Notes: generated from the letters alone by a model not told the origin. Positions 31,379-40,943 are shown, counted from the stretch's first letter. The stretch: 50,302 bases of DNA from Akkermansiaceae bacterium UBA1315 (GCA_002307065.1 DBTN01000010.1:1-50302); one strand, 5' to 3'. Program-made: numbers and translations.

Positions 31379-33010
31379 ATGGCCGAAAAACCGTTTTTTT
31401 ACCAAGATCCGTTCCCCCTCGGACTGGACACCACCGTTTACGAACTTCTCACAACCGACCACGTTTCAGTTTCTGAATTCGAGGGCAAACCGGTTCTCAA
31501 AATCGAGCCGGAAGGCCTTACTCTTCTCGCAGCCGAGGCGATCAAGGCGATCAATTTCACGCTTCGTCCCGCGCATCTCACCCAAGTCTCCGCGATCCTT
31601 GACGATCCCGAAGCTTCGGAAAACGACCGCATGGTCGCCCTGATGCTTCTGAAAAACGCGGAGATCGCGTCTCACGGAATTCTCCCATTTTGCCAAGACA
31701 CAGGTACGGCAACCATCGTAGGAAAAAAAGGTCAGCAGGTCTGGACCGGTTGCGACGACGCGGAGTCCCTCTCCAAAGGCATCCACCAGACCTACACCAA
31801 AGAAAACCTCCGCTATTCCCAAACCGCACCTCTCAACATGTTTGATGAGGTGAATACCAAAACCAACCTCCCGGCGCAGATCGATCTCTATGCGACCGAA
31901 GGCGACGCCTACAAATTTCTCTTCGTCAGCAAAGGGGGCGGGTCCGCCAACAAAACGTTTCTCTATCAGGAGACCAAAGCGCTACTCAATCCGAAACGCC
32001 TCAAAGAATTCTGCCTCGAAAAAATGCGATCCCTGGGCACCGCCGCGTGTCCACCTTACCACGTCGCCTTTGTCATCGGCGGAACGTCGGCGGAAAATTG
32101 CCTCAAAACCGTCAAACTCGCATCCACGAAATATTACGACGCCCTGCCCACCGTGGGGAACGAGCACGGCCAGGCATTCCGCGATCTCGAACTCGAAAAA
32201 GAACTGCTCGCCGCCGCTCGCGAAGTCGGCATCGGAGCCCAATTCGGTGGAAAATATCTCGCGCTGGACATCCGGGTCGTTCGTCTTCCCCGCCACGGGG
32301 CGTCTTGTCCCGTTGGACTCGGAGTCTCTTGTTCCGCCGATCGCCAAGCGAAAGCAAAGATTACCAAGGACGGCATTTTTATCGAGCAGCTCGAAAAAAA
32401 TCCCGGCCGTTTCATTCCCGAAAAATATCGCGACTGGAAATTCCAGGGCGTCCCGATCGATCTCGATCTGGGCATGGAGCAGACGCTTGCCACGCTGAGC
32501 AAGTATCCGGTGACCACCGCGCTTTCACTAACCGGCACCATCATTGTCGCCCGCGATTCGGCCCACGCGAAGCTCAAGGAAATCCTCGATGAAACCGGTG
32601 AGCTTCCGGATTATTTCAAACAATACCCGGTCTATTACGCCGGGCCCGCCAAGACCCCAGCAGGGATGGCCTCCGGATCGTTCGGTCCGACCACCGCAGG
32701 CCGCATGGATGGATACGTCGATCTGTTCCAACAGCACGGTGGATCGATGGTCATGCTTGCCAAAGGAAACCGCTCCGAACAAGTGACCAACGCCTGTAAA
32801 AAACACGGCGGATTTTATCTTGGCTCCGCCGGAGGACCGGCGGCATTGCTGGCAAAAGATCACATTCGCTCGCAAGAAGTCGTCGCTTTTCCCGAACTCG
32901 GCATGGAAGCGGTTTGGAAAATCACGGTGGAAAATTTCCCCGCTTTCATCCTCGTCGATAACAAGGGCAACGATTTTTTCACGACGCTGAACACCTGCCC
33001 GGTTTGCTGA
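31379..33010 (+). CDS. Class I fumarate hydratase
   Basis: A 543-residue oxygen-sensitive [4Fe-4S] fumarase of the FumA/FumB single-chain type, hydrating fumarate to malate in the TCA cycle. The N-terminal alpha part has Cys105 in 'ILPFCQDTGTATI', a cluster ligand at the same position as in E. coli FumA. 'GGGSANKTFLYQ', 'VAFVIGGTSAENCLK' and 'SCPVGLGVSCSADRQ' follow with further Cys candidates. The C-terminal beta part has 'YYAGPAKTPAGMASGSFGPTTAGRMD' and 'GFYLGSAGGPAAL'. The ending 'TCPVC' is unusual-looking but within range. Convergent with the kinase gene. Confidence 0.92.
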   Translation: MAEKPFFYQDPFPLGLDTTVYELLTTDHVSVSEFEGKPVLKIEPEGLTLLAAEAIKAINFTLRPAHLTQVSAILDDPEASENDRMVALMLLKNAEIASHGILPFCQDTGTATIVGKKGQQVWTGCDDAESLSKGIHQTYTKENLRYSQTAPLNMFDEVNTKTNLPAQIDLYATEGDAYKFLFVSKGGGSANKTFLYQETKALLNPKRLKEFCLEKMRSLGTAACPPYHVAFVIGGTSAENCLKTVKLASTKYYDALPTVGNEHGQAFRDLELEKELLAAAREVGIGAQFGGKYLALDIRVVRLPRHGASCPVGLGVSCSADRQAKAKITKDGIFIEQLEKNPGRFIPEKYRDWKFQGVPIDLDLGMEQTLATLSKYPVTTALSLTGTIIVARDSAHAKLKEILDETGELPDYFKQYPVYYAGPAKTPAGMASGSFGPTTAGRMDGYVDLFQQHGGSMVMLAKGNRSEQVTNACKKHGGFYLGSAGGPAALLAKDHIRSQEVVAFPELGMEAVWKITVENFPAFILVDNKGNDFFTTLNTCPVC

Positions 33011-33038
33011 TTCCTGGATCGACTCCCGTCCGCGCCGT

Positions 33039-35402
33039 TCATTCGGCCGGCATCCCAGCAACAATCTTCTGCCAGCGATTTTTGAACGCCAAGCTGTCGC
33101 TGGAAAGTCGATCCGCCGCAGCGGTTGCCCGCTCGCGATCTCCCGCCAACCAATCAAACGCAATCGCCGATTCGTGACGTTGCAAGCGCTCCAACTCCGA
33201 AGTTTTCGCCCGGACTTGAGTGCGGTAAAAAAGGATGAGCGATTCCGGATCGACTTCAGACCACGCGTATTCGTTGGCTTGTCCCTCAGTTCCTTTGGCT
33301 GAAAGTTTTCCGGAACGATTGATACTCACGCCGGACAAGATTTCGCCTGATTTTAGTTTTAGCTCAACCGGCGTCTTGCTCGCCCGGATTTCGTCTTCGA
33401 GAAAACCGAGAAAGCTGCTCGCGGCTTCCGTGATCGCCAGCAAGGACTCACGGGAAACTCCGGCGGGATCCGACGGAAGCGTCTTCACCAGCGCCGCCGC
33501 CTCATCGAAGCGGCACGCCTTTTGCAATTTGGAAATGTCCGCCAAAACCGCTTTGGAATTCACTTCCGGCTCCTCGGGCTTCTCCTCGGGAATTTCCGGT
33601 ACGGCTTGCTCTAAAAGTCGCGCGTGGCGAGTCAGGTCCAATTGCCAAGCTCGAACGTTAAAGCGGGACCGGCCTTGGGTTTGCAAACGCGGCAGCAAAT
33701 CCTCCAGCTCCTGGACCGCCCGGTGGCAAGCATCCACGTTGTCCGGAAGCTTTTGGAAAACCGGTCGCTGCAACAAATCGTAATCCGCCAGATATCCCAA
33801 CGCGATTTTTTGATACGCCGCCATCCACTGATCTTGCGACGCCAACTTGAAGGATGCAAACATCCGAAGAAATCGAGCGGCTTGATCGGTCATGCCTTGA
33901 TTCCAGTCTTTTAAACCCGCCAACAATCCGCCCATCGCGGAGACGCCATCCGCACCGGTTTCCATCTCGGTGATCCCGGGCAAATGCCGCAGCGAATCGA
34001 GCATTCCGTTCAGCCGTTCCGCCATTTGAGAATCAGGAAGCTTCGCCGTTTCCAAATGGGAAATGGTCGCTTCGGCCTCTTCGCGGGCAACGGCAGGTTC
34101 CCCTCCCAGATAAGCGGCCACCACCGCTTCCACGCCCGCCCAGGTCCGCGTCGGTTCTTGCACGGCCGGATCCTCCCGCAAGGAAGCGAACTCCGCCCGG
34201 GCTTTTTCGTAATTCCCCGCTGTCACTGCAGCACGCGCCTCGCGATACCGTTTCGCGACCAACGAAGAAATCTCCGGAGGCTCAACCGGTTTTGGAGCCG
34301 CGACGATGGCTGCGACCGGTTTGGATGGGGGTTCAGGCACCCGCCGCACCCACCAGATGCCGGTGATCAACGTTCCAAGTAAAACGACCGCGGCACTCAC
34401 GAGCGCCCATTTCGCGGAATCGGATCGACGTTTCGCTGCAATCCGGTCTTCGCCCTCGGTCGCCTGGGCCGCTTTTAAGCGCTTCAGCGAAACCGTCAGA
34501 CGTTTGATCAGTTCTTCGTAAGATTCAAACCGGTCTTGCGGATCGTAAGCCATCAATCGGTCGACGATCGCACAAGTCTCTGCCGAAACGAACGGCGCGG
34601 CGGATTTTAAAGGAACGATCTTTTTCTTCGCTTCCCGCAGAACGTCGGTCGCCATCGATTCCTCGTCGCACGGAGGTTTTCCCGCCAACGCATGATAAAG
34701 AGTCGCTCCAAATGCATACAAATCCGACCGGAAATCCTCGACCGCTCCCTCGATCGTCTCCGGCGGCACATAATACGGCGTCGCCCAAATTTCCTGCGCC
34801 TGCGCGGTGCCGCCCTTGGTCACCAGCGCCAGTCCAAAATCGACGATTTTCGCGTGACCTTCCGCGTCGAGCAGGATGTTCCCCGGTTTCACATCTCGAT
34901 GAATCAATCCGGCAGCGCGCGCGGCCTCCAGCCCTTCGGCGATCTGGATGGCCAGTGGCAGCAGCTCGATTTCAGGAATCGTCCCCCGTTCGCGGATCTG
35001 TTGTTCAAAATGCCCGCCCGCGACCATCTCCATCGCGATATAAAATCGCCCGAAAACCTTACCGGTAGTGAAAACCCGCACGACATGCGGATGGCTGAAC
35101 GAAGCGGTGATCCGCGCTTCTTCCTCAAACGCTTCGATTCTCCGCTCGTCCGCCGAGTAGTCCTCGTTGAGGATTTTCAAGGCCACCTCGCGGCCCAAGG
35201 TATTGTCGATGCCGGTGAAAACGACGCTCATCCCGCCGATCGCGTGCCGCCGCTGAAGCGTGTACGGCCCGAATTCCCGCTTCACGCGCATTTCTTTTTT
35301 GCAGCTCGGGCACTCCACATTGGAAAAAGGAGCCAAGGTCGAAACGTCCATCGCGGCTCCACAGGAAGGGCAATGGGCGATCGTCTCGTTCGGTTTTGGC
35401 AT
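33039..35402 (-). CDS. Membrane-anchored Ser/Thr protein kinase with N-terminal zinc ribbon
   Basis: A 787-residue protein. CPSC at residues 11-14 and CPSC at 31-34 form a zinc ribbon. The Hanks-type kinase domain (about 47-310) has a Gly-loop 'IGGMSVVF', the catalytic Lys in 'VALKIL', 'HRDVKPGN' and 'VDFG', and an activation-loop region 'ATPYYVPPE' ending in PE; all key residues are present. A membrane helix at about 331-352 ('WALVSAAVVLLGTLITGIWW') separates it from an extracytoplasmic part of some 430 residues, largely helical with TPR-like repeats ('YREARAAVTAGNYEKARAEF'). Serine/threonine kinases of this layout are common in Planctomycetota-Verrucomicrobiota; targets are unknown. It is divergent from rluD with 77 bp between. 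Confidence 0.88.
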   Translation of the reverse strand: MPKPNETIAHCPSCGAAMDVSTLAPFSNVECPSCKKEMRVKREFGPYTLQRRHAIGGMSVVFTGIDNTLGREVALKILNEDYSADERRIEAFEEEARITASFSHPHVVRVFTTGKVFGRFYIAMEMVAGGHFEQQIRERGTIPEIELLPLAIQIAEGLEAARAAGLIHRDVKPGNILLDAEGHAKIVDFGLALVTKGGTAQAQEIWATPYYVPPETIEGAVEDFRSDLYAFGATLYHALAGKPPCDEESMATDVLREAKKKIVPLKSAAPFVSAETCAIVDRLMAYDPQDRFESYEELIKRLTVSLKRLKAAQATEGEDRIAAKRRSDSAKWALVSAAVVLLGTLITGIWWVRRVPEPPSKPVAAIVAAPKPVEPPEISSLVAKRYREARAAVTAGNYEKARAEFASLREDPAVQEPTRTWAGVEAVVAAYLGGEPAVAREEAEATISHLETAKLPDSQMAERLNGMLDSLRHLPGITEMETGADGVSAMGGLLAGLKDWNQGMTDQAARFLRMFASFKLASQDQWMAAYQKIALGYLADYDLLQRPVFQKLPDNVDACHRAVQELEDLLPRLQTQGRSRFNVRAWQLDLTRHARLLEQAVPEIPEEKPEEPEVNSKAVLADISKLQKACRFDEAAALVKTLPSDPAGVSRESLLAITEAASSFLGFLEDEIRASKTPVELKLKSGEILSGVSINRSGKLSAKGTEGQANEYAWSEVDPESLILFYRTQVRAKTSELERLQRHESAIAFDWLAGDRERATAAADRLSSDSLAFKNRWQKIVAGMPAE

Positions 35403-35479
35403 GGTTGAGGCTTATATACGGCGCTTCTCTCTGCAAACTTGAAACTTGCCGCAAAATTTTTCACGGAAAGACTCAGCCC

Positions 35480-36421
35480 GTGGAGATCACCGTCGAAAAC
35501 AACCCCGCCGAACGCATTGACGCCTACCTGGCCGAACGGCTTGCCGATCTCTCGCGCTCACGCATTCAAACGCTCATCCGCGACCAATTCATCCAAGTGA
35601 ACGGACGCCCGGCGAAACCTCGCGACTCGCTCAAACCGGGGGACGTCATCTCAATTATCATTCCACAAGCCGTTCCTGCCGAAGCGATTCCGCAAGATAT
35701 TCCGATCGATATTTTATTCGAAGACGACGATCTACTGGTGCTCAACAAAGAACCCGGCATGGTCGTCCACCCCGCACCGGGCAATTATGAAGGCACTTTG
35801 GTGAACGCCCTGCTTCACCATTGCAGTGGGAAATTGTCCGGAATCGGCGGCGTTGAAAGGCCCGGAATCGTCCACCGGTTGGATAAAGATACTTCCGGCT
35901 GTCTCGTTGTCGCGAAATCAGACGTCGCCCATCAGTCGCTCGTCGCCCAATTTTCCGAACGCAATACGATGGAAAAACACTACCTGGCCATCACCCAAGG
36001 CGTTCCGAAACCCGCGAAAGACACGATTTTCACCCACATCGGCCGCCACCCAGTGAACCGCCAAAAAATGGCCGTGGTCAATCCTCCCGGCGGAAAAACC
36101 GCGATTACGGATTACGAGATTCTTTACACGGATCCGGCTTCTCTCACGGCCCTCATCCTTTGCGACCTTCACACCGGCCGCACCCACCAAATCCGAGTCC
36201 ACCTCCACCACAAAGGCACCCCGTTGGTCGGCGATCCCATTTACGGAAAACCTAGTAAATCTTCCGAACAAACCGGCCGCCTCATGCTCCACGCGTGGCG
36301 GCTCAAATTCAATCATCCGATCCACGGGAAACCGGTTTCTTTCGAATCGCCGATTCCGCCTGAGTTTGATCAATGGACTTCCAAAGCCAGCCTGCCAGCC
36401 GCAACCCGATTTTTATCATGA
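35480..36421 (+). CDS. RluA/RluD-family pseudouridine synthase
   Basis: A 313-residue enzyme that isomerises uridines in 23S rRNA (E. coli RluD acts at 1911, 1915 and 1917). An S4 RNA-binding domain (residues 1-60, 'AERIDAYLAERLADLSRSRIQTLIRDQFIQVNG') precedes the catalytic domain with 'LLVLNKEPGMVVHPAPG' and 'GIVHRLDKDTSG', where Asp137 is the nucleophile, then 'LHTGRTHQIRVHL' and 'GDPIYG'. The exact target sites are inferred. The start is GTG 35480, preceded by GGAAAG about nine bases upstream; the open frame continues further upstream but over the kinase promoter. It overlaps the next gene by four bases (ATGA). Confidence 0.9.
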   Translation: MEITVENNPAERIDAYLAERLADLSRSRIQTLIRDQFIQVNGRPAKPRDSLKPGDVISIIIPQAVPAEAIPQDIPIDILFEDDDLLVLNKEPGMVVHPAPGNYEGTLVNALLHHCSGKLSGIGGVERPGIVHRLDKDTSGCLVVAKSDVAHQSLVAQFSERNTMEKHYLAITQGVPKPAKDTIFTHIGRHPVNRQKMAVVNPPGGKTAITDYEILYTDPASLTALILCDLHTGRTHQIRVHLHHKGTPLVGDPIYGKPSKSSEQTGRLMLHAWRLKFNHPIHGKPVSFESPIPPEFDQWTSKASLPAATRFLS

Positions 36422-36702
36422 ACGACGACCTTCTTCCCGACCTCCTCGCCGCCGTCGAGCAGCAACTGATTTCCGCCCAGACACCCTACGTCAAAAAAAC
36501 CTTCGACCGCTTGCTGAAACTCGGCCTCGGAGAAGCGGACGCAAAACATCAGATCGCTCTTTGTCTCGGTGACGAAATGGATGAGGTGCTCCGGACCAAG
36601 CGGCCCTTCGACGAAAAATCTTACCGCAGCAGTCTCGATGACCTTCCTTTCGCGGAAGAATCCGAATCCGAGGAAACGGAAGAACCACCCTCCGCGGGGT
36701 AA
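36418..36702 (+). CDS. Small acidic hypothetical protein
   Basis: A 94-residue protein beginning MNDDLLPDLLAAVEQQL with an acidic tail (EESESEETEEPPSAG). 'LGLGEADAKHQIALCLGDEMDEVL' and 'RPFDEKSYRSSLDDLP' resemble the core of DUF1841-like proteins in length and pattern (H..IA..L....Y...L..LP), but this is a weak resemblance. Its ATG lies in the rluD stop codon (ATGA), so it is translated with rluD. No function is proposed. Confidence 0.7.
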   Translation: MNDDLLPDLLAAVEQQLISAQTPYVKKTFDRLLKLGLGEADAKHQIALCLGDEMDEVLRTKRPFDEKSYRSSLDDLPFAEESESEETEEPPSAG

Positions 36703-36893
36703 GCGCACGGACGGATTGAGGACAATCGGTCATCTGCATTCCGATTTCCGAGCACCTGACTTGTAAATTCGCATGGCGTCGCCGGGTGTCGATGCCGATC
36801 TGCGCACGTCCCACCGTCGGGCCGCCTTTTTGCCCGACATTTAGGCCAGTGCGAACTGTTGCTTCCGCAGCACCCGATCATCATCGTTGCTGC
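36703..36893. other. Noncoding stretch with one hairpin
   Basis: About 190 bp without a credible ORF. GTCGGGC (36816-36822) and GCCCGAC (36832-36838) form a 7-bp stem around CGCCTTTTT; the T-run sits in the loop, so it is a poor terminator. Nothing else stands out. Confidence 0.5.
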
Positions 36894-36986
36894 TTGACAG
36901 CCAAGGTTAGCAACCTGCTTAATATACTCATATATCTAAGGCTTTGGTGGTTACAACGATGGCACAGAAAGTGTTTATATTAGTGC
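36894..36986 (+). promoter_or_regulatory. Regulatory region of the porin/ABC operon: TATACTCATA word and sigma-54-like element
   Basis: AT-rich segment 180 bp before the porin gene. TGGCAC with its GG at 36961-36962, then ten bases and GT at 36973-36974, is a near-match to the sigma-54 -24/-12 pattern (GG-N10-GC) with GT in place of GC. TATACTCATA (36923-36932) lies about 28 bp upstream and recurs inverted before sfnG. A TTGACA at 36894-36899 has no good -10 at normal spacing. The TATACTCATA and TGGCA elements also occur before sfnG, which suggests shared control. Confidence 0.45.
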
Positions 36987-37166
36987 ACTTTTCCGGGGAG
37001 GAATTCAAACCACCCGGCCCAGGCTGAGGCCCACGTCACGAGACAGAGCTCGCCTGAACATCCACCGCATTCGCGGAGATGTGATTTTTCTCGTTTGAGG
37101 CCAGACATCGCGATTTCCGGATGATGCGCCCACCTGTCGATTAACAGAAAACATCCATCCACCACC

Positions 37167-38039
37167 ATGTTCAAAAATCATCTGCCTGTTGCCGCCGCAT
37201 TCGCAGCCATCGCAACCGTCCGCCTGACCGCCGGCAATGAAACCGTCGTGTCTGCTCCTATCCAGCCCACCGCAAAATCGATCTTCAGCGGGGACCTCGG
37301 CGTCACGCTCGCCAATCAATACAACACCCGTGGTCTGATTATCCAGGACGACGGGGTGACGTTTCAACCTTACCTGAATCTATATGCGAATGTTCACCAA
37401 AGTACCGGTTTCATCAACTCCACCTCGGTCTTTCTCAGTCTCTGGTCGGATGTCAGTTCGAAAACGGACGTCTCAGCTCCTGGAAACCACGGCGGGCATT
37501 TCACCGAATTCGACTACGCCCTCGGATTCACCGTCAGCTTCGCGGATCGCTGGTCGTTCACCAGCATCTACAACCGCTGGACCAGCCCGGCCGATGGTTA
37601 CGGCGATGGCCATTGGGCCAACGGCACCCTCGCATTTGACGATACCGGTTTACTCTCCGAAAACTTCTCCCTCAAACCTTACCTTCTTTTCCTCCGCGAT
37701 CTCGGCGGTGACGCTGGAACCGGTTTGGTGAAAAATTCGTGGTATGTGGAACCGGGCATCCGTCCGAACTACACATTATTTTCCGGTTCGGACACTCCGG
37801 TAAATGTTGCGTTGCTGATCAAGGCCGGCCTTGGAAACAAATTCTACGACGGCGAAACCTACGGCTATCTCGCCGCCGGTCCACAGGTCTCCGTGCCCCT
37901 GAATTTCATCGATCCATCCGCGGGCAAATGGACGGCATCGGTCGGCTACCTCTACTACGATTTCGGCAGCACGCTGGAAGCATTCAACGGCCGGGATAGC
38001 GAACAACTCGCAACATTCAACCTCGCGGTGAGCTTCTAA
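37167..38039 (+). CDS. Outer-membrane beta-barrel protein, TorF-like putative porin
   Basis: A 290-residue exported protein. The signal peptide is MFKNHLPVAAAFAAIATVRLTAG. The mature part has alternating amphipathic strands ('SGDLGVTLANQYNTRGLIIQ', 'GFINSTSVFLSLWSDV', 'YALGFTVSFADRWSFTSIYNRW', 'KWTASVGYLYYDFGS') and ends in the C-terminal Phe ('FNLAVSF') typical of outer-membrane proteins inserted by BAM. It resembles TorF-type putative porins. As the first gene of the ABC-importer transcript it may let the substrate cross the outer membrane. A link to sulfur compounds is inferred from its neighbours only. Confidence 0.78.
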   Translation: MFKNHLPVAAAFAAIATVRLTAGNETVVSAPIQPTAKSIFSGDLGVTLANQYNTRGLIIQDDGVTFQPYLNLYANVHQSTGFINSTSVFLSLWSDVSSKTDVSAPGNHGGHFTEFDYALGFTVSFADRWSFTSIYNRWTSPADGYGDGHWANGTLAFDDTGLLSENFSLKPYLLFLRDLGGDAGTGLVKNSWYVEPGIRPNYTLFSGSDTPVNVALLIKAGLGNKFYDGETYGYLAAGPQVSVPLNFIDPSAGKWTASVGYLYYDFGSTLEAFNGRDSEQLATFNLAVSF

Positions 38040-38074
38040 CAGAACGTCATCTTCACCCCTGATCCCCGACGCGC

Positions 38075-38989
38075 ATGAATCAATATTTCTATCCCAGGTC
38101 CGAACTGCGGGCCACCATCGCAAATCTTCCGATCCATGCGGAAAGAAATAGCGGTCTATCCTCAGTCCGGGAACATGAGAAAGGAAACTCCAGACAATCC
38201 GGAGCACTCGCTCTTTCGGGGATCAGTCTGTCGTTCGGCGGAGTAACAGCACTTTCGGAAATCGATCTCAATATCGTATCCGGCGAGATCCGTTCGATCA
38301 TCGGCCCGAACGGCGCGGGAAAAAGCTCGTTGATCAATATCATCAGCGGCGTTTACCGGCCCGACTCGGGCCACATCCGTATCAATGGCCACACTTATCA
38401 AAAAGTCCCAACTCATCAGTTGGCCCGCCTCGGCATCGCGCGGACCTTTCAAAACCTCGCGCTTTTCAAGGGACTCAGTGTCCTCGACAACGTGAAAATC
38501 TCCCGCGTTCATCACAGCCGTGCCACCTTCCTCGAACAGATCACCGGTTTAGGCAGAGCGCGTCGCGAAGAAACCGATAGCCTGAACCGGTCAAATGCGA
38601 TCATTGATTTCCTCGATCTCGGAGACGTCCGCCACTCATTGGCAGGCACACTTTCATACGGCCTCCAAAAAAGAGTGGAGCTCGCACGCGCTCTCGTCGC
38701 TGAGCCGAAGATCCTTCTGTTAGATGAGCCAATGGCCGGCATGACGCCCGCTGACAAGCAGGACCTGACCGGTTTCATCCGCGCGGCCCGCGATCAATTC
38801 GGCACTACGGTCGTCCTCATCGAACACGACATCGGCGTGGTGATGGGGCTTTCCGATCGCATTGCGGTTTTGGATTACGGCCGAAAAATCGCCGACGGAA
38901 CTCCAGCGGAGGTCCGATCAAATCAAGCCGTGATCGATGCCTACATGGGCATCGATCACGAAGAAAATCCAACCGGAGGATCGAACTGA
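38075..38989 (+). CDS. ABC transporter ATP-binding protein, LivG-like
   Basis: A 304-residue ATPase of the branched-chain amino acid (HAAT) class. Walker A 'GPNGAGKSSLIN', 'GIARTFQNLALF' around the Q-loop, signature 'LSYGLQKRVELARAL' (an atypical SYG in place of SGG), Walker B 'ILLLDEPMAGM' and 'VLIEHDIGVVMGLSDRIAVLDYG' are present. The N-terminal 42 residues before the ABC core are Arg/Ser-rich and longer than in LivG. It is the first component after the porin and precedes LivH- and LivM-type permeases. The substrate is not branched-chain amino acids by context. The recurrent CTGTTAGA word spans the 'LLD' codons of Walker B. Confidence 0.9.
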   Translation: MNQYFYPRSELRATIANLPIHAERNSGLSSVREHEKGNSRQSGALALSGISLSFGGVTALSEIDLNIVSGEIRSIIGPNGAGKSSLINIISGVYRPDSGHIRINGHTYQKVPTHQLARLGIARTFQNLALFKGLSVLDNVKISRVHHSRATFLEQITGLGRARREETDSLNRSNAIIDFLDLGDVRHSLAGTLSYGLQKRVELARALVAEPKILLLDEPMAGMTPADKQDLTGFIRAARDQFGTTVVLIEHDIGVVMGLSDRIAVLDYGRKIADGTPAEVRSNQAVIDAYMGIDHEENPTGGSN

Positions 38990-38991
38990 AA

Positions 38992-39888
38992 ATGGACGGT
39001 TTCGATTGGATCTTTTTCAGCGAAGTTCTCATCGGAGGGCTGCTCGCCGGAGTGATGTATTCGCTCGTCGCGATTGGCTTTGTGCTGATCTATAAAACTT
39101 CCGGCGTTTTCAACTTCGCTCAGGGCGCGATGGTTCTCTTCGCCGCGCTGACCTTTGTAAGTTTAGTCGAACGAGGCATATCTTTCCCGCTCGCACTGAT
39201 CGCGACCTTTGCCGTGATGATCCTGCTCGGACTCGCCATCGAGCGCACGGTTTTGCGACCGCTCGTCAACAAACCACCGATCACGCTTTTTATGGCAACG
39301 CTTGGTTTATCTTATATCTTAGAAGGCGGCGCTCAATTGCTCTGGGGCACGCAGGTGCATGCGCTCGACCTCGGAATCGAAGATACGCCTCTGGAAATTT
39401 CCGGAATGTTGATCAGTAAATTCGATCTGATCGCCGCTGGAATTTCTGCGGGAATGGTCGCGTTACTTTCCATTTTTTTCCGCTACACGCGAACCGGCTT
39501 GGCGTTCCGTGCAGTGGCGGATGACACTTTCGCAGCGATCGCCGTCGGCCTTCGCCTCCCCCGCATCTGGGGAGCGGTATGGGCTGCTGCCGGGCTGGTG
39601 GCGATCGTTGCGGGACTTATCTGGGGCGCACGACTCGGAGTTCAGTTCTCGCTTTCTCTGGTCGTGTTGAAAGCGCTACCGGTTTTGGTCCTCGGCGGAT
39701 TTGATTCGATTCCGGGAGTCATCGTCGGCGGTCTCATCATTGGGGCCTTGGAAAAACTCGCGGAAGTTTACATCGGACCCTACTTCGGTGGCGGCATCGA
39801 AAGCTGGTTCGCCTACGTCATCGCCCTCGCCTTCCTCCTCGCCCGCCCCGTCGGACTGTTCGGTCAACGCCCGGTAGAAAGAGCTTAA
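38992..39888 (+). CDS. ABC transporter permease, LivH-like
   Basis: A 298-residue inner-membrane permease with about eight hydrophobic segments. 'YSLVAIGFVLIYKTSGVFNFAQGAMVLFAAL' is the LivH signature, with 'TLGLSYILEG' and the EAA-like 'GLRLPRIWGAVWAAAGLVAIVAGLIWG' further on, and 'LKALPVLVLGGFDSIPGVIVGGLIIG' near the C-terminus. It starts two bases after the ATPase, one of few genes here with a good upstream GGAGGA. Forms the translocation pore with LivM. Confidence 0.92.
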   Translation: MDGFDWIFFSEVLIGGLLAGVMYSLVAIGFVLIYKTSGVFNFAQGAMVLFAALTFVSLVERGISFPLALIATFAVMILLGLAIERTVLRPLVNKPPITLFMATLGLSYILEGGAQLLWGTQVHALDLGIEDTPLEISGMLISKFDLIAAGISAGMVALLSIFFRYTRTGLAFRAVADDTFAAIAVGLRLPRIWGAVWAAAGLVAIVAGLIWGARLGVQFSLSLVVLKALPVLVLGGFDSIPGVIVGGLIIGALEKLAEVYIGPYFGGGIESWFAYVIALAFLLARPVGLFGQRPVERA

Positions 39889-39892
39889 TACG

Positions 39893-40936
39893 ATGGACAC
39901 CGTAACTGTTAGAAAAGCACCCGGCCACTGGCCATGGATCGCACCATTGCTGGTGCTGGCGACCGCCTACGGAGTGATTCCTTTCATTGGGACGAGTTAT
40001 CTTTTCGAAGCGATTCTAACTCCGTTTCTCGCCCTTTCGCTCGCAGGTCTGGGACTCAATATTCTCACCGGTTATGCGGGTCAGCTTTCTCTCGGATCCG
40101 CCGCTTTTCTCGCCGTCGGCGCGTTTGGCGCATTCAATTTCAACCTCCGAGTGCAAGGTCTTCCACTGATCGTCAGCATCGTTTTAGCAGGAATTTCCGC
40201 TGCGTTGATTGGCATCGTCTTCGGTCTACCAAGCCTTCGATTGAAAGGATTCTACCTCGCGATCTCAACTCTTGCCGCTCAGTTTTTTGTCCAATGGGCA
40301 CTGACGAAATTCGGTTGGTTTTCAAATAACAGCCCGTCCGGTGTGATCGACGCGCCCCCACTGACCATCTTCGGAATTTCATTTGAAGGCGCAGTGGGTC
40401 GCTACCTCTTCGCATTGACCATTGTCACGATTTTCACTCTTTTCGCCTGGCGATTCGTCAACACTCGAACCGGCCATCATTTCATCGCCGTCCGTGACAA
40501 TGAACTCGCCGCGAAGGTCATCGGTATACCGGTTTTGCGCACCAAGCTGCTCGCCTTCGCCATTTCATCCTTCATCATCGGCGTCGCAGGTGTGCTGTGG
40601 GCTTTTGCCTATCTTCGTACAGTTGAAACCGGTGGCTTCAATCTCGATCGGTCTTTTCAAATTGTTTTCATCATTATCATCGGTGGCCTCGCCACCATCC
40701 GAGGATCGTTTTTCGGTGCCGCGCTGATCGTGATTTTCCCGCTGATCTTATCGCGACTCGGGCAGTTATTCCTCGGAGATATCTTCAACTCCGGCGTGCT
40801 CGAAATGAGCCAACGCATCGTCCTCGGCGCCCTGATCATCCTCTTCCTGATCGTCGAACCCAACGGCCTCGTGTCCCTGTGGGATCGACTCAGGAAGAAG
40901 CCCCTTCGTCTCTCCCGCATCAAAACCATCAACTAA
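39893..40936 (+). CDS. ABC transporter permease, LivM-like
   Basis: A 347-residue permease with about ten membrane segments. 'GLGLNILTGYAGQLSLGSAAFLAVGAF' is the LivM signature; 'FGLPSLRLKGFYLAISTLAAQFF', 'VIGIPVLRTKLLAFAISSFIIGVAGVLWAF' and 'GGLATIRGSFFGAALIV' are the conserved inner loops that contact the ATPases. It follows the LivH-like gene by 4 bp and is followed 7 bp later by the binding-protein gene. Confidence 0.92.
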   Translation: MDTVTVRKAPGHWPWIAPLLVLATAYGVIPFIGTSYLFEAILTPFLALSLAGLGLNILTGYAGQLSLGSAAFLAVGAFGAFNFNLRVQGLPLIVSIVLAGISAALIGIVFGLPSLRLKGFYLAISTLAAQFFVQWALTKFGWFSNNSPSGVIDAPPLTIFGISFEGAVGRYLFALTIVTIFTLFAWRFVNTRTGHHFIAVRDNELAAKVIGIPVLRTKLLAFAISSFIIGVAGVLWAFAYLRTVETGGFNLDRSFQIVFIIIIGGLATIRGSFFGAALIVIFPLILSRLGQLFLGDIFNSGVLEMSQRIVLGALIILFLIVEPNGLVSLWDRLRKKPLRLSRIKTIN

Positions 40937-40943
40937 CAACATT

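Noticed and set aside
36894..36928. Sigma-70 promoter TTGACA...TATACT before the porin gene
   Set aside because: The spacing is 23 bp, too long, and no better -10 lies 16-18 bp away.
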